Part shown: positions 58,801 through 64,000 of the stretch, piece by piece
How the letters are laid out: every line of letters begins with the position of its first letter
How positions within the stretch are numbered: the first letter of the stretch is position 1
Assembly: GCA_018873245.2 (NCBI GenBank)
Contig: JAEMBT020000005.1
Coordinates: 5,690,001 to 5,754,000, forward strand
Source: Archegozetes longisetosus
Lineage: Eukaryota; Arthropoda; Arachnida; Sarcoptiformes; Trhypochthoniidae
Direction: 5' to 3'
DNA: 64,000 nt
The notes under the pieces: generated by a model
What the model was told of the DNA's origin: nothing
Database searches by the model: none
The model's input: the letters and a program-made list of their open reading frames with translations, nothing else
Made by a program: the position numbers and the translations under genes

Positions 58801-61800
58801 CTTGCTTCGCGATCTGTCATTAACAGCATTTTAGTGTGGGCTTTTTCCAGAAAAGTATAAACTGAAGCGTTCAGAGCCAACAAATTATATGCCATCTTAA
58901 GCAACTCATCTGTCCATTCCTTTAACCGTTAAGAAAAGAGCACAGTAATTAATACAAATTCTTAATTAAGATAGAATTAATGCTTAACATTTTAATTATT
59001 AATATATGTTTTTGTACTACTCTTATGCTATTTCTCATTTGGAATGAAGCTAAATGTCGGAAACACCACCAAAATTAATCAACTATAACACTGGAGATTG
59101 TTTCCAAAAGATAATTCGCTTTGATTGCTTAGAACTTTTTCTTCTGCAATAATATGTTTTGTATATACTTGACATTGAATAAAATAAATTTGTTTGATCT
59201 TCCGGCAATAAAACTTACATAGCAGAAGAACGCAACTAAATTCACATATCTGATAACTACTACAAATAAGTAGAGATAATTTCGATTTTTTCAGGAAATA
59301 TCATTATCAAACTTACGCCAATTTTGAAAATTTATATCCTTTTTCAAAGTTTTTATCTATTCTTTTGGAATTGACGCTATCAAATAACTTGATGTCGTTG
59401 AGTTTAGTTTTGATTGGACTGAAAAATTAGCGAGTTTCACTTAAAAATCTGTCAATTAGCATAGCTTAATGAAATGCGGGCGTCAACTACGAAGACTTGT
59501 GAGGCAGAGTACTACTGATAATCTGACAGTAAGCTAAAGTAGTGAACAGCTTTGGTCAATTAAGTCTAAAACTCGGAATATCTTCCAGCAAATTATTATT
59601 ATTTCAGATATAAAACATTCAAACGATCTCTTAGCCTTTCCTTTTATTCTTTATTTCTATTGATGTTTGAGTACTAAAAGCAATATCTGGCAACGTTTAG
59701 ATAGTTGAAAACTGTTTTCAGTGAGAATCATGTGTAATTAAGTGAATTGACAATTCAATTAGAAATATATTCGAAAGGATCTCTGTTAGAAATCTGGAAC
59801 TCCGTTTCAAATCTTATGGATGTTTGGGTGGCACGCAATTGAGAAACACATTAGAATTGAATTAAGAAATCCAAAGCCAAACACGAAGACAGTACTGATT
59901 CGATTACTAACAAATTATGGATCAATTGGAATCAAGTGTAATGTGTTATTGTTGCACTAAAATAGCAATTTATTGCAAACGAAAATCAGTATAAGTTGTA
60001 CGTGTCACTAAAAGATGACATAGAGTGATAGTTTAGAAGCAGTAATGATTCAAATTTGAATTTTGCAATCATTTCAGAATGAATAGTCTGAGTTTTGGGA
60101 CATTGTTAATTATATTCGATTCTCTAGAGTTGAGCATTTGAATAAAGAATATGAATAAAGAATATGAATAAAGAATATTAAAAAGCGATATAATGAGCAG
60201 TAAAATTGGACACTAGTTTAAGCATAAAATCAATACTCAAGTCCGATAGAGGCAATAGTTAGGCATAAATTATACATCTAATTACTAAAGTCATAAATAT
60301 TAGCGAGAAAACAATTTAGGATGGCAACTAAACTTTATTATGTTCTTAACATAGTTTTCTGTTAAGCTAAGTTTCAATCACTACCATTAGTGCTTATTTG
60401 AAACTACTTTTGCTAACCTAACTTAGTCTAACTTAGTCTAACTTAACCTAACGTACACATTTGAAAGAAAAATCTATGAAATTGACTCCAATCAACATTG
60501 CGTAACATTGAACACAAATTGAATAGATATGCAATACTTGTAAAGACAACAAATAAGCAAAATTTGAATCGACTTGAAAGCATACATTTAGTAACTAAAC
60601 ATAATGTAAGTTCATTTAATGGATTATACATTGAACAAGTGATTTACTTGCAACAATATTCATAAGTGATTTATCGATTCGCTAAGGCAATTAAATACTA
60701 TGAACCAAACTTCTACTCAACTTATTTCAATCTACGACTAAATCTATTTATGTTCAAACAAATAACTGACAAAAGATTTACTAAAACGCTTTTTTCAACT
60801 AAAGATCAATACTTTGCTACTAATACAAAGATCATAATCATACGAGAATCGAATTAATTAATCGATTTGATAATTGATTTTGGCAGTAAAGCGTTAATAG
60901 TAATTTGGTGTAAAGACATTTTTCATTATTATTGAGTTGTATGGATTTTAGAAAAACTTAATGTCATTTATCAAAAGCGTTACGGAATATGAAATGCTAG
61001 CTTGAGATAAGAGACCAGACAAGTATCGATTTTAATCTCTATTCTTAGAATTGTCCAATCCATCAAAAACTATCCGGTTATTCCTTAAAATTACACTCAA
61101 CTTAATAAATATAGTTTTAATTGCAACTATTTAATGCTTGACTAAACATGCCTCTAAAAATGATTCATAGATTAGGTATAGAATTGAAAGTTGGTCCTAA
61201 ACTTGATAATATTGAACGTAAATCTCTCTGCTGCATATTAATCGATATCTATCCAAATGAACTTAACTTAATATAGCTGTTGAATATGAAGATTTCTCGC
61301 ATAACTTGACACGAAAGAGAGGAAAGAGATGAAAATTTAGCTTTACTATGATTTATATTTAAATAGATGAAAGTCTCTCAAATAAGTTTACTGAGATGAA
61401 ACATGTTCTAAATATTTCTATTGCCGTTTGGGAAATATCTCAAATTGTTTTTAAAGCATAAGCTCTAATGGTAGAAAAACATTTCTATTTTCAGTTCTCA
61501 TTCTTCTTTGTTCTACTCAACCAGTTCCTAAAGAATCTTCAACTTTTAATTACGCTTTCATACAACAAAATTATAATTAACGACTAGCATAAATCTGCAG
61601 ATCATTTGAAAAAGTCTAACATTTATATAATAAATTATAAAACAATAATTAATCAAATATCAGAAAATGTTGAGTATTTGAAAACTTGGGGACCAAAATC
61701 AAATTGGAGTACAATTAGATAGTAAGCAAAATTAGGGTCTGGCAAATGAAGAGCATTTGTATAATAGAGAGTAATTTATTTAGAGGATATCTGAAACAAA

Positions 61801-62074
61801 GTAAAACCCAATACACTTGTTGTCAGTAATTTATAATATAATAAACTCTATTAACCAACTATCGAGTGCTATTTAACCGAAAGACTATCCCAACTTATAG
61901 TTGTAACTTGTCTTCTATTCATATTATCAATACCTGAGCCACTTCTTTGCTATGGCAGCAAAAGTTAATGAAATTAACATTGACTAGATCTGGACCATAA
62001 ACCACTGTTAGCGTTTTGTCTTCTAGTGGCACATCGTTACTGCCGATCGAAAGCGAGTCTTTCAGCTTCCCTTC
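46844..62074 (-). CDS. Plc21C: Phospholipase C-beta, Plc21C/PLCB1-3 type, 5' end beyond window
   Basis: Thirteen exons (minus) are visible: 62074-61934, 58919-58786, 53555-53471, 53381-53281, 50898-50714, 50636-49701, 49631-49547, 49466-49342, 49282-49128, 49056-47988, 47643-47580, 47508-47410, 47314-46844. The first roughly 75-90 residues (start of the PH domain) must lie past base 64000; I found no matching exon in 62.1-64 kb. Seen in order: [13 protein letters not shown] hands, X box ([19 protein letters not shown] with catalytic His, [11 protein letters not shown]), a long acidic Ser/Glu linker, Y box ([20 protein letters not shown]), C2 ([20 protein letters not shown]), and a coiled-coil tail. 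It is a PIP2-specific, Gq-activated enzyme at the plasma membrane. One frameshift at a T5 run (48963-48967) is probably a lost base. Confidence 0.94.
47336..47376. repeat. AATTAATTC short tandem repeat
   Basis: About four to five copies of a 9-10-bp unit in a Plc21C-type intron, immediately beside the acceptor of the last exon. Confidence 0.7.
47727..47806. repeat. 10-bp tandem repeat GGTATCGTAT
   Basis: Eight copies of a decamer with variants (TCGTATGGTA, GCATATGGTA, TTGTATGGTA, TAGTATGGTA) in an intron of the Plc21C-type gene. Confidence 0.9.
50899..53280. other. Plc21C-type intron with a pogo-like MITE and (GA)n
   Basis: A 2.4-kb intron. Holds a (GA)n tract at 51452-51476, an AT dinucleotide patch near 51170-51200 and the short MITE at 52433-52525. 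Otherwise featureless. Confidence 0.5.
52433..52525. mobile_element. 93-bp pogo/Tigger-like MITE
   Basis: TACAGTCTATTCCAATTATA at 52433 pairs with the inverse of TATAAGAGGATAGACTGTA, ending at 52525. Flanking TA and CAGTC termini fit pogo-type elements. The internal TATAGTGAAC/GTTCACTATA pair is shared with 43853-44014. Confidence 0.65.
57163..57228. repeat. 17-bp tandem repeat
   Basis: Nearly four copies of TAACTTTTCATTTGTCG; the last two have diverged. Confidence 0.85.
58722..58747. repeat. (GA)n microsatellite
   Basis: Thirteen GA units just 40 bp from the donor side of a Plc21C-type exon. Confidence 0.9.
58920..61933. other. Plc21C-type intron (3.0 kb)
   Basis: AT-rich. Three TGAATAAAGAATA units at about 60137-60180 and CTAACTTAGT units near 60418-60452. 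No gene is recognised. Confidence 0.5.
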
Positions 62075-64000
62075 CTATTAAACAAAACAAATTTTAAATA
62101 TTAGTTAACAATTAGCCAATAATTAGTTAAAATATTAGTTAACAATTAGCTAACAATTAGTTAAAAATCAATTGAGAATTAATTAGCAATTGTCAAGAAT
62201 TAGCTGAAATTCAATCAAGAATTAGTCAAGAATCAGTCAAGAATTATTAGTGTAAATATTGAACTCAATTGATTTAGTTGACTAATCAACTAATCTCTAG
62301 AATAAGGCTGTGAAGTCATCAGCCTTCCTAAAATACACATAATCCAATCCTCAAATCATATATCATTGGACTTGAAGAGATACATGAAAGTAAACAAGAT
62401 ACTAATTGTGAAGCCAGCCTATTGTGAGACCAGTCTATTAGTAATATGATTATTATCAGTATTTTATGCCTGAAGAATTATATTGAGTCAAATGACAGGG
62501 TTTGACGCTATCAATGAATGCATAAATATGTCAGAGTAATATTCTTGAAGCTGATATTTGTGGTAATCTTCAGGGAAATCTAGTAAAAACGGTATTTTTA
62601 TCAATTTTATCAAAAAATACAACAGTATTAGAGTATTGCTCATAAATCCATTGCGTTTCTTATCCTTTCAGTCAATGGTACAGAGAGTTACATACTTTGA
62701 ACCAAAGCAAGTATAAGACTGTAATTTTATTCCTATTGAGTGGTGTGCAATCATCAGAATTTCAATTGAATACTTGCATAAAAGAGCGCCTTCTGAACAT
62801 GCATTTTCTTTTACCCAAAAACGACTATTTGCTCTGCTCTTCCAAATCCATGTGTATATAAAATTCATGTTTACCTTAGAATAAACTTCTCCTCAATTAT
62901 ACTGAATCAAATTCTAGCCAATTATATGCAGCTAAGTTGTACTCAACAGTAGGCAAGCAAATTCTGGTAAATTATATGCAAGAAAATTCTAGTGAATTAT
63001 ATACGAGCAAATTCTAGTGAATTATATGGAACGGTTGTGCTAATATAAATGGCTAACACCACTAAAATGAGACGATCAACAGCTAATATTGATTAGATAC
63101 TCAACAATATTGATATTACTTATACTAACAGTAATTTTAATACTTCTACTCATATAATACGCAATTATAAAAGAGATCGATTTATAATAGCATTAATCCA
63201 ATTAACTTGAGTTGCATAGAAAGCCATTATCTTAATGTGAAACAAAAATAAATATATTTTTATCCATTGTATGTTTTCGTTGAAAACACTTCTCCACTCA
63301 GACCATGTGTTCATAGATTAAAGTTTAGATTTAAATAAATAAATATCTCCAAAATGACTTCAAATTATATTTAAGTCCATACACTCTATGTGTGTTTCTA
63401 ATTATGTTTCAACTCTTGACAAGTCTTATTAATAAGATTAATATTAATTTTTGTTATGTTTTTGCTGTTTATAAATCAATTTTGTTTAATTAGATTGAAT
63501 AGAATGAAACGCAATTTATAAACAAGTTCAGTTTGAACTAAGCACATTAACACACTTTTTGGCTTGTTAGTTAGGTGAGAGCAAAATTTCAGCTTAAAAC
63601 ATGTATTATTTATTTTGATTGACATTAGCTTGGATTCCGTGGTCTGGATTACTGAGAAAAAATCTCGTGTCACTCACTTGTCAGACATTGAGTATGAAAG
63701 TCAAGAATGACTGAACTCATAGTTGGCTAACTAGCCCACAATTCTATCAAAATGACGCATTTCATTCTATACATCATTCAGGATGTACTACTACATTTAA
63801 TATCTAATTCCTCATTAAATTTATATGAAATTCTTGCCAAGTTCTCTCCAATTTGTCCATCATATGATTGAAGCATTGATTTTCTCATAAGATATTTCAG
63901 ATGGATTCCAAACTTTTGTCAATATTTAGAATATTTAGAATATTTTACAATGAATCGATCAAAGAGTCAATTTGGAATATAATGAGAGAAATGAATTGAC
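62075..64000. other. 5' intron of the Plc21C-type gene, to window end
   Basis: No N-terminal PLC-beta exon is recognisable, so this is probably intron. An AATTAG/GTTAAC-rich short repeat lies at 62100-62245, and four copies of an AAATTCTAGTGAATTATATG-type unit at about 62907-63029. Confidence 0.5.

Noticed and set aside
60418-60452. Telomere-like CCTAA/TTAGG repeats
   Set aside because: Only a few imperfect CTAACTTAGT units in an intron, not a (TTAGG)n array.
62668-62868. 66-codon minus-strand ORF as an N-terminal exon of the Plc21C-type gene
   Set aside because: It lacks the PH-domain motifs expected there (a YGFFxYW-like block) and has no phase-compatible donor.

Overview
The window looks like an AT-rich invertebrate nuclear genome, probably an arthropod or other ecdysozoan. 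The genes are split by GT-AG introns. They include two phospholipase C-beta paralogues that read like fly norpA and Plc21C, and a captured hexokinase fragment whose residues also look arthropod-like. The exact taxon cannot be read from the sequence. Mobile DNA is concentrated in the first 18.7 kb. Conserved single-copy genes begin at about 19.4 kb.

Layout. (1) 1-8810: the 3' part of an errantivirus-like (Ty3/gypsy order, env-bearing) endogenous retroelement. It has frameshifted pol, an intact integrase core fused in frame to TWO consecutive env-like modules, a 2.5-kb 3' region with four ~235-bp tandem repeats and a small accessory ORF, and a probable 3' LTR. (2) 8811-11626: a 218-bp duplication, then a PIF/Harbinger-like TIR element (TTA target duplication). 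Nested inside it is a TA-flanked mariner-type TIR element that carries three exons and two introns of a hexokinase gene. (3) 11822-12936: a two-exon AIG1-type GTPase with a hydrophobic tail, clearly richer in GC than its surroundings. (4) 13236-16520: a decayed P-element/THAP9-type transposase gene, split by a 956-bp foldback element. It is followed by a head-to-head minisatellite and a 243-bp near-perfect hairpin element. (5) 19439-25462: NUP85 (-), TRMT6 (-) and JKAMP (+), with TRMT6 and JKAMP divergent across about 420 bp. (6) 26740-64000: two phospholipase C-beta genes in tandem on the minus strand. The norpA/PLCB4 type is complete (16 exons, 26740-37424). The Plc21C/PLCB1-3 type lies upstream (13 exons visible, 46844-62074) and its 5' end is beyond the window.

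The housekeeping genes act separately: NUP85 in the nuclear pore, TRMT6 in tRNA m1A58 methylation, and JKAMP in the ER membrane linking JNK and ER-associated degradation. The two PLC-beta enzymes hydrolyse PIP2 downstream of Gq. Their order and orientation match the PLCB1-PLCB4 pair of vertebrates, and several intron positions and phases are shared, which points to an old tandem duplication.

Three conserved genes each carry one single-base frameshift at an A5-A6 run. This looks more like sequencing or assembly error than gene death.
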